A stretch of 64,000 nt of DNA from Glomus cerebriforme (taxonomy: Eukaryota; Glomeromycota; Glomeromycetes; Glomerales; Glomeraceae), in NCBI GenBank assembly GCA_003550305.1, contig QKYT01000162.1, forward strand, positions 38,437 through 102,436. The letters run 5' to 3'. A model generated the notes under the pieces. That model did not search any database. It saw only the letters and a program-made list of their open reading frames with translations, and was not told the origin of the DNA. Below, piece after piece: positions 1 to 11,208 of the stretch; positions within the stretch are counted from its first letter, which is position 1; every line of letters starts with the position of its first letter. A program made the translations under genes and the position numbers.

Positions 1-30
1 ATGTAAATATAATAAACATCCTTCGGCAAT

Positions 31-120
31 AGAATATTCCAAATTGAAATTCTTAAAATTGCATGCACATGAAAAATTCGAATCAGAAGGTTCTATTTTC
101 CAAGTCATCGGATATAAATA
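31..120 (+). promoter_or_regulatory. Promoter of Zn-kinase copy 1 (HSE-like palindrome and TATA box)
   Basis: The palindrome AGAATATTCC at 31-40 fits the nGAAnnTTCn heat-shock-element half pair. A TATAAATA box follows at 113-120, 33 bases before the ATG at 153. The same two elements, in the same order, precede copies 2 to 5. The TATA box lies downstream of another in-frame ATG at 63, which is the main reason for preferring the start at 153. Promoter function is inferred from conservation and position only. Confidence 0.5.
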
Positions 121-152
121 AGTACGTTGAACTTCTCTTATTTCATAATAAA

Positions 153-2629
153 ATGGAACTTTTAAATATAAGTGATGAAAATTCTTTTGACCCAACGCCA
201 AAATTAAAATCTAGTCCCATACCAATTACGTTTATTCCATTTAATTACCATGATAATAAATGTATTTATTGTGGAGAGAAATACACTAAAACAGTTTTTG
301 GTAATTATTTGCAAAAATATTGCAAAAATTGTTTGTCGCGATATATTACTTATATAACCGATAACGATACATATTTGGACGTATATTTTTACACAAAAAA
401 CTTAATATGTAATGAACATGAAATAAGTAGGACAAAAGAACCACAAAATATTCAAGAATGCTGTACAAATTGTCTAGACATTTTATTGTTTAAACAAATA
501 CCTGTATATAAAATATATTATCCTTTAAATCCTGATTATAACTCTCTCTACAATAATGTGATTAAAAGTGAAAAGTATTGTAAACTATGTAAATCATTAT
601 ATCAAGGAACAAACAATGATGGATTAAATTGGTTCAAATTATGTTCGGATTGTTATAGAATTTCTTTTGGATGTATAGAATCAATCTTGACTAAAAAACT
701 TATTTCAATTATTTATTTACCATGGTGGGATAATTCATCTAGTTGTAGAGTTTGTAAATTGGAATTAAAATTAACATCAGACTGTCAAAAGTATTGTACG
801 AATTGTCATATATTTTATACTGGATGTAGGTATTGTCTAACGACAAATGTTATTTTTGGATTTACAGAACAATCTCAATGCAAAAAATGTGAAAGAATAA
901 TATTCATCGATATCACAAATATTAGCACTGGGAATAGTTGTTTAGATGATTTTCTTTTTAATTTAAGTTTTATCATCGAAAATTTAAAAATAGATGAGTT
1001 TGCTGATAAAATAAAAAATTTTGGCAATTATTTCAAACCAGGTGTAATAAATGAAATAATTTCTTCCATTTATCCAAAATATAATAAACCAGAAAATATA
1101 ATGGAATGGATACCATATTCTCAATTCACAGATGCAGAAAAAATAGCAGAGGGAGGATTTGGTATTATATATCGAGCAACTTGGTTAGATGGTCAAGATA
1201 AAACTGTCATTTTAAAAAAATGTAAAAATTCTCATGATATTAGCAAAGATTTTTTAAATGAGGTAAGTATTTAATATTTATATTTTATATTTATTATTTA
1301 ATAATTTAACTTACAGGTATTCTTGAAATTATTAGTTAAAATCTATTCAAAGTTGTTATAAAATTGATCATCATATTATTAAAGCTTATGGTGTTACAAA
1401 AGATCCTGATTCGGAGGATTATATGTTAGTTATGCAATATGCATCAAAAGGAGATTTACATAATTATTTACAAAAGGATTTTACAAACATTACATGGAAT
1501 AAACAAAAATTATATATTTTATGGCAAATTTCAGAAGGGTATTTATATTTTGTATTTATAATTGTTAATTTATAATACTAATTTACTATTTTTTTGTTAG
1601 TCTTGAAACTATTCACAGGGTAAATTTTATTCATCGAGACCTTCATAGTGGAAATATATTATTTGATGATACTTATTTAGGAAAATTATCTAAAAGATAT
1701 CAATGGAAAATTGGAGATCTAGGATTATCACAACCCGCAAATAATTCATCATCAAATAATGAAATATATGGAGTAATACCTTATATTGCGCCAGAAATAT
1801 TTAAAGGGTCTGCATTTTCTAGAGAAACTGATGTTTATTGTATGGGTATAATTATGTGGGAACTTACAACAGGTTGTAAACCTTTTGCTAATGTTAAACA
1901 TGATATTCATCTTGTTTATAAAATTCTTGATGGGGGACGACCTAAAATTACAGAAGATACGCCAGAATGTTACGCGGATTTAATGAAAAGTTGTTGGGAT
2001 CCTGATCCAAAAAAAAGACCTCCTGTTATAGAGATTCGTAAGACTCTCGGCAAATGGTTTTTCAGAAATAACAATCTGGAACAATTTAATCAAGCTGAAA
2101 TAAAAAGAAATGAATTAATCAATTCTAAGAAGCTCGGCCCCGGATTTACTGAGAAACCTCATCCAGATGCCATTTATACAAGCAGACCATTAAGTTCTTT
2201 TATTTCTAAATGTTCATCAATCAACTCATCTTTAAAAGGTATGTACGATATTAGAAAATGTTGATTTTGATATTAAACAAATATTAAAATTATTGATTTC
2301 TTTTCAGATTATATTTCAATAGAACAAAATTTTGATATAAGTTTCTCTAGTTCAAATTCAAATTCTACGATTCATAATTCATCATCAATTTGGCATCCAA
2401 ATGCAAATTATAATAGATTTTCAAATACACTTGCAACAGTCTCAACTTCTCTAAAAAAGCGAAATATTGAAGAATCAAATATTGAAACTCATCATAATAA
2501 TGGTAAATATTTATTTGGCTAAATATGATCTATAACTTTGCCTATATTTATATTTATTTTTTACTTTAATTAGGAAAACACATTAAATCTGGTTTCAGTT
2601 ATCAAAGGATTTCCTTCCAAAGAGGTTAA
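153..2629 (+). CDS. Zn-kinase copy 1: Cys-rich zinc-ribbon protein kinase, intact, five exons
   Basis: Predicted Ser/Thr or TKL-type protein kinase of about 733 residues. Exons are 153-1262, 1336-1538, 1601-2238, 2308-2502 and 2574-2629, all with GT..AG borders and matching phases. The first ~290 residues hold five paired Cys knuckles (for example CIYC/CKNC, CKLC/CSDC, CRVC/CTNC, CRYC/CKKC), consistent with tandem zinc ribbons. The kinase domain starts near EWIPY, with glycine loop EGGFGIIY, lysine in VILKK, catalytic H-R-D-L-H, D-L-G in place of D-F-G, and A-P-E. A Ser/Asn-rich tail with a KKR patch follows. All catalytic residues are present, so it is probably active. Start 153 is chosen because paralogues begin at the same methionine and a TATA box sits just upstream. 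No signal peptide or membrane segment is evident; the substrate is unknown. Confidence 0.85.
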
Positions 2630-2719
2630 TACAATTATTAAGAGAAAAATAATCAGAATGAAAATGAGATATAAATTATATTTCATCGTGGACATTGTAT
2701 TGTATTTGCTATAGAGTAT

Positions 2720-2910
2720 CCGCCAATTTCACAGAAATATATTTTACTGAAATCATTTGGTCAAACCTGTATTACCGAATGACATTTTACCGAAATGTCT
2801 TACCGAAAATTATCTGAGCCGAAATTCCATTTTGCCAAATCCATTTCACTGAAAGAATATTTTGTTGAAATACCTTTTTTGCCAAAAGGACATTTTACCA
2901 AAATATTATT
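2720..2910. repeat. Degenerate short tandem repeat, unit like ATTTTACCGAAAT
   Basis: About ten imperfect units of 12-17 bases with the core TTTNCCGAAA or TTTNCCAAAA follow each other just downstream of kinase copy 1. An open frame over 2795-3034 comes only from this repeat and the T-rich run after it, and is not taken as a gene. Confidence 0.5.
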
Positions 2911-3019
2911 TGTTTTTTATTTTTCAATTTATTTTATTAATTTTTTATTAATTTTATTTTTTTTTTTATTTTTTTGTTTTATTTATACATATTTTTTGAT
3001 AATTTCATTATATAATATA

Positions 3020-3480
3020 CAGATTAGATCATAATTTTAGTATATCATTTTAAAGAATAACAAAATACTTTTCTTGCATAATAGTAAAATATAATTGATC
3101 ATTATTTTTTTTAATAAAAAAAAAATATATAAAATAATTTCTACAAGCTTTAGATAATAAAATTTTGGATTTAGGAAAAAATACAAACGAATGCTTTAAA
3201 CTAATACGCAAAATCTTAGATGTTCTTTTTGAAAATTAAAAAATATGATAATTTTGATTCAGTCATTATAACTAAGTGAAAATATTTAGATTTTAAAGAA
3301 AAAATACTCGATTTATTAAAACATTTAGCAGATGTCTTAATTCTGAGAATTTTTCATCAATATTTTAAACATGTAATATTTTCGATGACACAATGGATGA
3401 CATTAATTATTCAGAAGAATGTACTGTACAGTTTATTTGTACAGTATATTTAGCAATATTGAGAGATGAAAATCTATTAA
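3020..3480. repeat. Dispersed repeat, direct copy at 14370-14750
   Basis: The stretch running from TAGATCATAATTTTAGTATA through CAAACGAATGCTTT to CGCAAAATCTTAGATG recurs in the same order and strand at 14370-14750. A shorter inverted relative of its first part lies at 43350-43420. No coding potential is seen. It is probably part of a larger duplicated unit that also carries the kinase remnants. Confidence 0.55.
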
Positions 3481-3814
3481 TAACTTTTTGTTTAAAAATA
3501 TAAATATATATAACACTAAACTGTCAACATTTAAAATGAATACGTAATAATTATTTCACGTGAATCCGTAGAATAACTGATTTATATCATTTATATCACG
3601 GAATTTCTAATTATAAGCTAAAATAAGCTTAACTTATTTCACCGTGAAAAATATCAGTAAAAAAATTCACGGACGTTAATTAGAAAACCGTGATATAAAA
3701 ATATAAATTGCACTTGAAAAGTTTATCCTGATTAAATTAAATTAAATATGAATTTTAGATCTGATGGAATAAGGTGAGTTCTACTGTAATATTAAGAAAG
3801 AAACAAGTAACTAG
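3481..3814. other. Intergenic, nothing recognised
   Basis: AT-rich non-coding sequence between the dispersed repeat and the acyltransferase-like fossil. It contains a few CACGTGA/TCACGG words in both orientations near 3557-3690 but no supported gene. Confidence 0.4.
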
Positions 3815-4000
3815 AATTTAATTATTAGTATTATTTGGCATCATGTTATTGGAGATGGGAAAAGTGCTTTAGTATTTTATTCGTCATTTAATGAATCTTT
3901 TTTAGAAATATTAAACAAAAGTCGTCCTTTACGAGATTTTTCTAATGAATTAATATTTAAAATTATCCACTATCATTCTCAATATCTTCTCTCGTTATGA
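3815..4000 (+). pseudogene. Acyltransferase/condensation-domain fossil with H-H-x3-D-G motif
   Basis: One frame between stops at 3812 and 3998 reads ...IIWHHVIGDGKSALVFY.., then SFNESFLEILNKSRPLRDF. The H-H-x3-D-G motif followed by a small-residue stretch is the active-site signature of the condensation/alcohol-acetyltransferase/BAHD superfamily. Only about 60 residues remain, there is no start codon, and a splice-acceptor-like AG lies just upstream at 3827-3828. It is therefore read as one exon of a dead gene. The family call rests on a single motif and could be chance. Confidence 0.35.
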
Positions 4001-4781
4001 TTTTTCTCATAATTTATCAATAATTTCTCGTAATTTCTCGTGATAATATTTTCTCATAATTTCTCAATTTTTTATAATAGTAATTTAAAAATATATTTAT
4101 AATTATGGCGGATTTGGCCTTAATTATGGTAATTACACAGGAAAATTTCATAATTCGGGTTTCGGATACGCAAATCGGTTCAACCACATGATTTATTAAT
4201 TATTATACGTACAATCTTGGGAATTTCGTAATCTCCAAAACTGTCCGGTTCCGATCACAAAGTCGTAATTAATATTTTAATTGAATTTTAATTAATCATG
4301 AGACTCATTTTAAAAGAAATTTTTCATAAAATCATTTTATTATCGTATCACTATAATTTTGACTCGTTTTTTATATTCTTAATATACTGTATGATTCATA
4401 TAACTATTTTGTAGAATTTTATTATAATATTTCGTAATTTTTCAAACTAAACCAGCCAAACATATGAGTCGAAATACCGTAACAATTGTAATATTAGTAA
4501 GCAATAACCTACGTAACACACTTCTGCGTTTGCAGTAAATTATTAATAAATTTTGCAACTTTTCAAAATTGCATAGAGATTAAATTAATGAAAAAATTTG
4601 AGATTCTGATCTTGATAAAAAGACGTTATAGATGCAGACGAAAATATTACTAAATAACAGAAAACAAGGTAAAATAATATTTTTATATATAAAAAATGAA
4701 TTTATTATTCAAAATCATCCATTAAATTGCTATACATTATAGATATACCATTAAATAAATTATTTTAATTTTCAATAATGC
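4001..4781. other. Intergenic with TAATTTCTC microrepeat
   Basis: At 4010-4065 the word TAATTTCTC (or CATAATTTCTC) recurs four to five times. The rest is AT-rich with no supported gene on either strand. Confidence 0.4.
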
Positions 4782-5105
4782 AATCCAAACACTCCCAAAA
4801 TTTCAGTAAATAAACGACTTGTATAACATGATGTTTGTGGATGAAATTGTATATCAACTTGTTTTTGCATTAAAACTTTATTAGCTTTTACAAATTCATT
4901 CTTAATTGGCTATCAATATCATAAGTGGATGATATAATCTTCACATCATCTCCTTCATCATGTAATTTGTGATATTCGTTAACACGTTCAAGCCGTTGAG
5001 ATATAATATTTTCAAGATATATTATTGTTGGTCTTTTGGAAGGGTCTGAATCCCAACATCATCTCATTAAATCTTTGCATAATATACGCAGTATTTACTT
5101 TATAA
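4782..5105 (-). pseudogene. Decayed C-terminal exon of a Sel1-kinase-type gene
   Basis: Read on the minus strand, this matches the 3' end of the intact gene at 36468-40356 almost word for word: the reversed TTCAGTAAATAAACGACTTG block, the CAACTTGTTTTTGCATTAAA block and the GGGTCTGAATCCCAACAT block (C-W-D-S-D-P region) occur in the same order and spacing. Stops and indels interrupt it. It is the subdomain XI end plus C-terminal tail of a lost kinase, lying back to back with the plus-strand fossil that starts near 5150. Confidence 0.6.
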
Positions 5106-5149
5106 ATTTCTCAAATCTCTCATAATTTAAATTTAGGTAAATCATGTCA

Positions 5150-5930
5150 TAAATGTTATGAATTTGAACATGTAATTAGGTGCTATAGTATTATCAAAAA
5201 CCCAAAGAAAATGAATATATTTATTAATGAATATTACAGACGGTAAATTTACGTCATTTTTTGTGCAAAAATTACATGGAAAGGAAAGTTAGATACGTTA
5301 TGGCAAATTTCTTGCGGGTATTTAATAATATTATTATTCATTTATAAATTTTAATCAATTAATACTAGTTACTAAATATGTTTTTATTCTAGACTTGATA
5401 CCATTCATAATGCAAACTTTATACATCGAGACTTCCATAGCGAAGATATATTATTAGTTAAATCGAAAGTGGGAAAATGGACAATCATGGATAATTGAAG
5501 ATTTAGGATTATCATAATCTGTATCTATAAATAATATTACGTCAAATGATAAAGTATAATTATATTGTGCCAGAAATACATAAAAGTAATAATTTTTCGA
5601 ATCATCAATATCGTCCGTTTGTAAAGTTATTGACAGAAAAAGACTTGAGATTACAAATGATACTCCTGGGTATTTTGCTAATTTGGTAGGATGCAGATCC
5701 CACAACCTTCAATAACAGAAATTCGCGAAACTTTTAGTCTTTGGTAGTTATGACTCAAACCGAAACAATACATGATGATGATAAAGATTGTGCAAATCAA
5801 TCATTAAAGCTGAAGAAAATGAAAGGAATTAATTAAATCAAAGAAACTTAGCTATTCAAACACAATTGTAATACAGTATATTATACTGTAAATAAGTCGA
5901 ACTCAATGAATTCATTCGAAATAAAACAAG
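5150..5930 (+). pseudogene. Decayed TKL kinase (subdomains V to XI)
   Basis: Kinase reading can be followed through many lesions. HVIRCYSI and INEYY resemble subdomain V. LDTLWQISCG ends at a GG|GTATTT donor like the one in the Zn-kinase family (5318-5320). After an intron, the second exon gives LDTIHNANFIHRDFHSED and later IEDLGLS followed by a stop. The catalytic-loop Asn (HSGN in intact copies) is replaced by Asp, and internal stops and indels abolish the reading frame. It is closer to the other kinase paralogues than to any non-kinase family. Confidence 0.65.
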
Positions 5931-6369
5931 GTAATGTTCTCATTATGTTGCATATTTTTTAGAGTCCTTTAGGTAATACTTAGTAGATTTAAATATATTT
6001 TATTTTTATATAGTATTAGAGATTATTGCGAAGGAATTTAATCGACATAAATTATTACCGGTATATAATTTAACTTATAATTATAGCTACTGAAATAATT
6101 TTTGAAGATAATTAATTTTTAAAATAATATCTATTAGTAAAGTTCAAAGTTTTCTTATATTTAGGAAATAGAATAAAATCTGAATAAGTTCGGAATCTAA
6201 AGAATATTACGACTATAAAAATCACACTACAAAGTTCCATATGCTGCATTGCGATCATATAATTTGATATTAATTTAATCGAATTGAGAGTGTAGGAATT
6301 TTAAATTATTTTTCCACTAAATTAATATTCAGAAATATTCGACGGTATACTGTATATAATATTTTATTA

Positions 6370-6610
6370 AATTATTTACCTCATTTAGATTGATGTTTGA
6401 GGAATTATTTAAAGGTTTAACGCAACACACAATCCAGTTTTTCATTTTCATTAAGAGGTGACAATATTTTCTTGGTTTGGATTTTTGTAATAAGTTATTT
6501 AGCGAATCTCTTCCATTATTTTTTTTCACTATCAAGTCTTCAATGTATCCATCTAACTAAATGGCTTTATAAATAATATTTGAGCAAGGTATCTCAAATA
6601 CCTTTTCACC
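6370..6610 (-). pseudogene. Decayed kinase N-lobe exon
   Basis: On the minus strand the frame runs KAI(stop)LDG.. through LNNLLQKSKPRKYCH to VCCVKPLNNSSNINLNE and ends at a GAG|GTAAAT donor. This is the A-I-W-L-D-G to V-I-L-K to F-L-N-E segment of the kinases in this window, with the Trp codon mutated to stop and an unrelated-looking insertion. Related decayed copies lie at 34480-34690, 52155-52320 and 60785-60930. Confidence 0.5.
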
Positions 6611-6639
6611 GGTTTTTGGCTTTTAATTTAGTTTATATT

Positions 6640-7433
6640 AACATCAATTAGCTCATTTCTACTAATTCATTTACTAAATTCTTATTGAGATCATTTAGAA
6701 TTGCAATCTAAATAAATCTCAAAGTCTTTCAATTTTTTGGAACTGAAAAAAAAAAATTTTTTGAAGGATTTAATTTGGCAATTTGTTAACCGCATTTGTT
6801 TACTAAAAATAATTACCACGAGACTAAAATGTACGGAAAGATTGTCGATAAAAAAAGTTTCAATTCAAACCCTTATTTTGAGTTATTGCGGAATAATCGA
6901 AAAATAAGCTACATTATCACTATAGTTTTTTTTTACAATTTATTAATGACTAAAATTAGGATGTTAAAGTATAAAATCGAATAAAAAAGTTGAAGCTTGT
7001 AAAATACTACCGAAAATCAAATAATAAACGATAACACTATTAATCGAAAATAGTGTAACTAACGTGAAAATTTTAAAATCATGAATAGTATAAAAAGAAC
7101 ATTTTACAAGTTTCATGAAACCATTAACCTTAATTTGTAGGTTGTTAAGTGTTACTATTTAACGCAGGTAAATTTGCAAATTAAAGGATAGTAATTTTGT
7201 TGAATTAGCTTTTCTATGTTGAACGAAGATACTTTCTATTGGTTGATCACCACTAAATATGTAAATATAATAAATATCCTTCGGTAATAGAATATTCCAA
7301 ATTGAAATTCTTAAATTCCATGCACATGGAAAATCTGAATACTTAACAGAAGTTCTATTTTTCATGTCATCGGATATAAATAAGTACGTCAATTTTATAA
7401 TTTTTTTTTATCGATTCCTTATGATATAATAAA
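6640..7433 (+). repeat. Shared 5' flank block of Zn-kinase copy 2, with promoter
   Basis: This block also lies upstream of copy 3 (about 10300-11199), and inverted upstream of copy 4 (46719-47710) and copy 5 (59917-60730); its last 150 bases lie upstream of copy 1. It holds an A/T run, a TTAACCGCATTTG segment, a conserved AGCTTGTAAAAT stretch, the HSE-like AGAATATTCC at 7289-7298 and TATAAATA at 7375-7382. The duplication unit therefore includes well over 600 bases of upstream DNA. Short ORFs here are not conserved. Confidence 0.6.
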
Positions 7434-9943
7434 ATGGAACTTAATAAAAATAATGAAAATTCTTTTGACCCAACGCCAAAATTAAAATCTAGCCCTATAC
7501 CGATTACGTTTGTTTCTTTTAATCGGTGTGATTATAATTGTAATTATTGTGGAGAGGAATACACTGAAACAGTTTTTGGTAATTATTTGCAAAAATATTG
7601 TAAAAATTGTTTATCGCGATATATTACTGATATAACCGATAACGATACATATTTGGACGTATATTTTTACACAAAAACCTTAGAATGTAATGAACATGAA
7701 ATAAGTGGGACAAAGGAACCACAAAATATTCAAGAATGCTGTACAAATTGTCTAGAAATTTTATTGTTTAAACAAATACCTACAAATAGCTTATTTTTTC
7801 ATCACTTTATACACTCTGCTGAACCTGATTATACTTCCATTTGCAATAATGTGATTGAAAGTAAAAGTATTGTAAATTATGTGGAAAATCATTATATCAA
7901 GGAATAGATCAAGATGAGTTATTTTTGTTCAAATTATGTTCAGATTGTTATAGAATTTCTTCTGGATGGATAGAATCAACATTAACTAAAAAACTTATTC
8001 CAATTATTTATTTACCATGGTGGGATAATTATGATAAATGTAAAGTTTGTAAATCAAAATTTATATTTACATCAGACTGTCAAAAGTATTGTACAAATTG
8101 TCATATATTTTATATTGGATGTAGAAAATGTTTAACAACAAATGTTATTTTTGGATTTACAGAACAATACCAATGCAAAAAATGTAAAAGAATAAAATCC
8201 ACAAATATGATTGGTGGGAAGTTGTTTAGATCATTTTCTTCATGATTCAAGATTTTGTATAAAAAATTTAAAAATAGATGAGCTTGCTGACAAAATAAAA
8301 AAATTTGCCAATTATTTCAAACCATCTGAAATAAATGAAATAATTTCTTCCATTTATCCAAACTATGAAAAACCAAAAAATATAATGGAATGGATACCAT
8401 ATTTTCAATTCACAGATGTAAAAAAAATAGCAGAGGGAGGTTTTGGTATTATATATCAAGCAACTTGGTCAGATGGTCAAGATACTAGTACTGTCATTTT
8501 AAAAAGATGTAAAAATTCTCAAGATATTAGCAAAGATTTTTTAAATGAGGTAAATATTTTAATATATATTTATATTTATATTTATTATTTTAAAATAATT
8601 ATACTTACAGTATTCTTGAAATTATTATAGTTAAAATCTATTCAAAGTTGTTATAAAATTGGTCATCATATTATTGAGGCTTACGGTGTTACAAAAGATC
8701 CTGATTTGGAGGATTATATGTTAGTTATGGAACATGCATCAAAGGGAGATTTACATAATTATTTACAAAAGGATTTTACAAACATTACATGGAATAAACA
8801 AAAATTATCTATTTTATGGCAAATTTCAGAAGGGTATTTATATTTTGAAATTATTGTATTTATAATTGTTAATTTATAATGCTAATTTACTAATTTTTTT
8901 GTTAGTCTTGAAACTATTCACGGTGTAAATTTTATTCATCGAGATCTTCATAGTGGAAATATATTATTTGATGATAAATATTTTAAAAAGTATCAATGGA
9001 AAATTGGAGATCTAGGATTATCACAACCTGCAAATAATACATCATCAAATAATGAAATATATGGGGTAATACCTTATATTGCACCAGAAATATTTAAAGG
9101 ATCTGCATTTTCTAAAAAATCTGATGTTTATTGTATGGGTATGATTATGTGGGAACTTACAACAGGTTGTAAACCTTTTGCTAATATTAAACATGATATT
9201 CATCTTGTTTATAAAATTCTTGATGGGGAACGACCTAAAATTACAGAAGATACACCAGAATGTTACGCAGATTTAATGAAAAGTTGCTGGGATCCTAATC
9301 CCAAAAAAAGACCTTCCATAAAAAAAATTCGTAATACTTTTGGTAGTTGGTATTATAAAAATAAAAATATAGAACAATTTAATAAAGCTGAAAATATAAG
9401 AATTATGTTAATAAATGCAAAGAAGCTTGGCCCTGATTTTACTGAAAAACCTCATTCAGATGCCATTTATACAAGCAGACCATTAGGTTCTTTAATTTCT
9501 AGATTTTCATTAACCAACTCATCTTTAAAAGGTATGTACAATGTATTAAAAAATATAATCTTTAATCTTTAACATTAAATAAAATATTTAAAAATTGATT
9601 GTTTTTTAGATTATACTTCATTAGAACTAGAACTTGATATAAGTTTCTCTAGTTCACCGAATTCAAATTCTGCAATTCAAAATTCATCAACAATTTGGAA
9701 TCCAAATGCGAATTATAATAGATTTTCAAATACACTTGCAACAGTCGCAACTTCTCTAAAAAAGCGAAATATTGATGAATCAAATATTGAAACTCATAAT
9801 AATGAAGGTAAATACTGTATTTATTTGGCTAAATATAATTTATAATTTTGCCTATATTTATTTACATTTATTTTTTATTTTAATTAGGAAAACACATTAA
9901 ATCTAGTTCCAGTTATCAAAGGATCTCCTTCCAAAGAGGCTAA
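7434..9943 (+). pseudogene. Zn-kinase copy 2, two compensating frameshifts in exon 1
   Basis: Same five-exon layout as copy 1: exons 7434-8549, 8631-8833, 8906-9531, 9610-9807 and 9888-9943. Compared with its paralogues, exon 1 lacks one base near 7862 (AGTAAAAG against AGTGAAAAG) and two bases near 8222 (GGGAAGTTG against GGGAATAGTTG). Net frame is restored, but the first lesion leads to TAG at 7905 in the original frame. The shifted stretch still encodes the expected Cys-knuckle residues, so the lesions are recent or are sequence errors. The kinase part is undamaged: EGGFGIIY, VILKR, H-R-D-L-H-S-G-N, D-L-G, A-P-E and the full tail. If the two indels are errors, this is an intact kinase like copy 1. 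Confidence 0.75.
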
Positions 9944-10499
9944 CACGATTATTAAAAAATAATCTGAACGAAAATGAGAATATGAATTTCTTAAAATATA
10001 TTTCATCTCATAAATATGAAGTGAACATTATATTTTATTTGTTATCATTTTTAGTATTAATAATTTAAATTAAAAATGAAGCAAAGTATAGTAGCAATAT
10101 TTTTTGAAGGAAAAAAAAAACAAAAAGTAAAATAATAATTGTACCTAAACTTTATTTAACATTGCTTATTCAGAACCATTAAGTAACTTTTTGAATTTAA
10201 TTCTTCTAGAGGTTGGAACCGAATGTACCAAATCGGTTTTGGTTATTTTAATTAAGCATCTTGTATAAACTTATCAATAAGACCATTTTACTAGCCATTT
10301 ATTGAAATCTTATTGAGATCATTTATAATTGCAAACTTGACAAATTTATTTCTTTCATATGAAGATTTTCAATATTTTAGACATATTAACGAACTGCAAA
10401 AAAAAAATTTTTATGATTACTTACAGCCAATTTTATAGTAATTTGACAAATTGTTTTATTTTATTTTATTTTAAGGTAGAACACAGTATCGTTACAAAT
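9944..10499. other. Intergenic between copies 2 and 3
   Basis: AT-rich spacer with poly-A runs. Its first ~150 bases match sequence downstream of the other copies. No gene is seen. Confidence 0.4.
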
Positions 10500-11199
10500 T
10501 TTAAGGTAACATAGAACGTAATTTGACAATTTGCTAACCAGTTTATCCTAAAAAATCATTATCACGTGACTAAATGTACAGGAAGATTATCTGTTGATAA
10601 AAAAAAAATCGTTTCACTAATTTTGAGTTATTGTGGATCGAATAATCGAAGAATAAGCTATATAATCACTGCAGTTTTTTTTTACAATTTATTAATGATT
10701 AAAATTAGGATGTTAAAGTATGAAACTGAATAAAAAGGTTGAAGCTTGTAAAATAATACCAAAAATCAAATAATAAACGATAAGACTATTAATCGAAAAT
10801 AGTGTAACAAACATGCAAAATCATGAATACAGTAGTATGTTTTACAATCAAATCATGCGGTTTCATGAAACAATTAACCCTTAATTTATAGGTTGTGACA
10901 TGTTACTATTTAACACAGGCAAATTTGCCTGTATTACAAATTAAAGGATAATAACTTTGTTGGATTAGCTTTTCTATGTCGAACGAAAATACTTTTTGTT
11001 AGTCGAACACTACTAAATATGCAAATATAATAAACATCCTTCGGCAATAGAATATTCCAAATTGAAATTCTCAAAATTCCATGCACATAGAAAATTCGAA
11101 TCAGAAGGTTCTATTTTCCAGGTCATCGGATATAAATAAGTACGAAAATTTTATAATTTTATAATTTTTTTTATCGATTCTTGCTTATGATATAATAAA
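10500..11199 (+). repeat. Shared 5' flank block of Zn-kinase copy 3, with promoter
   Basis: Second tandem copy of the upstream block described at 6640-7433. The HSE-like AGAATATTCC is at 11049-11058 and TATAAATA at 11131-11138. The A-rich stretch near 10590-10620 differs in length from the other copies. Confidence 0.6.
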
Positions 11200-11208
11200 A
11201 TGGATAAA

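Noticed and set aside
63..152. Upstream in-frame ATG at 63 extending Zn-kinase copy 1 by 30 residues
   Set aside because: It lies upstream of the conserved TATA box, and paralogues have a different, out-of-frame sequence there.
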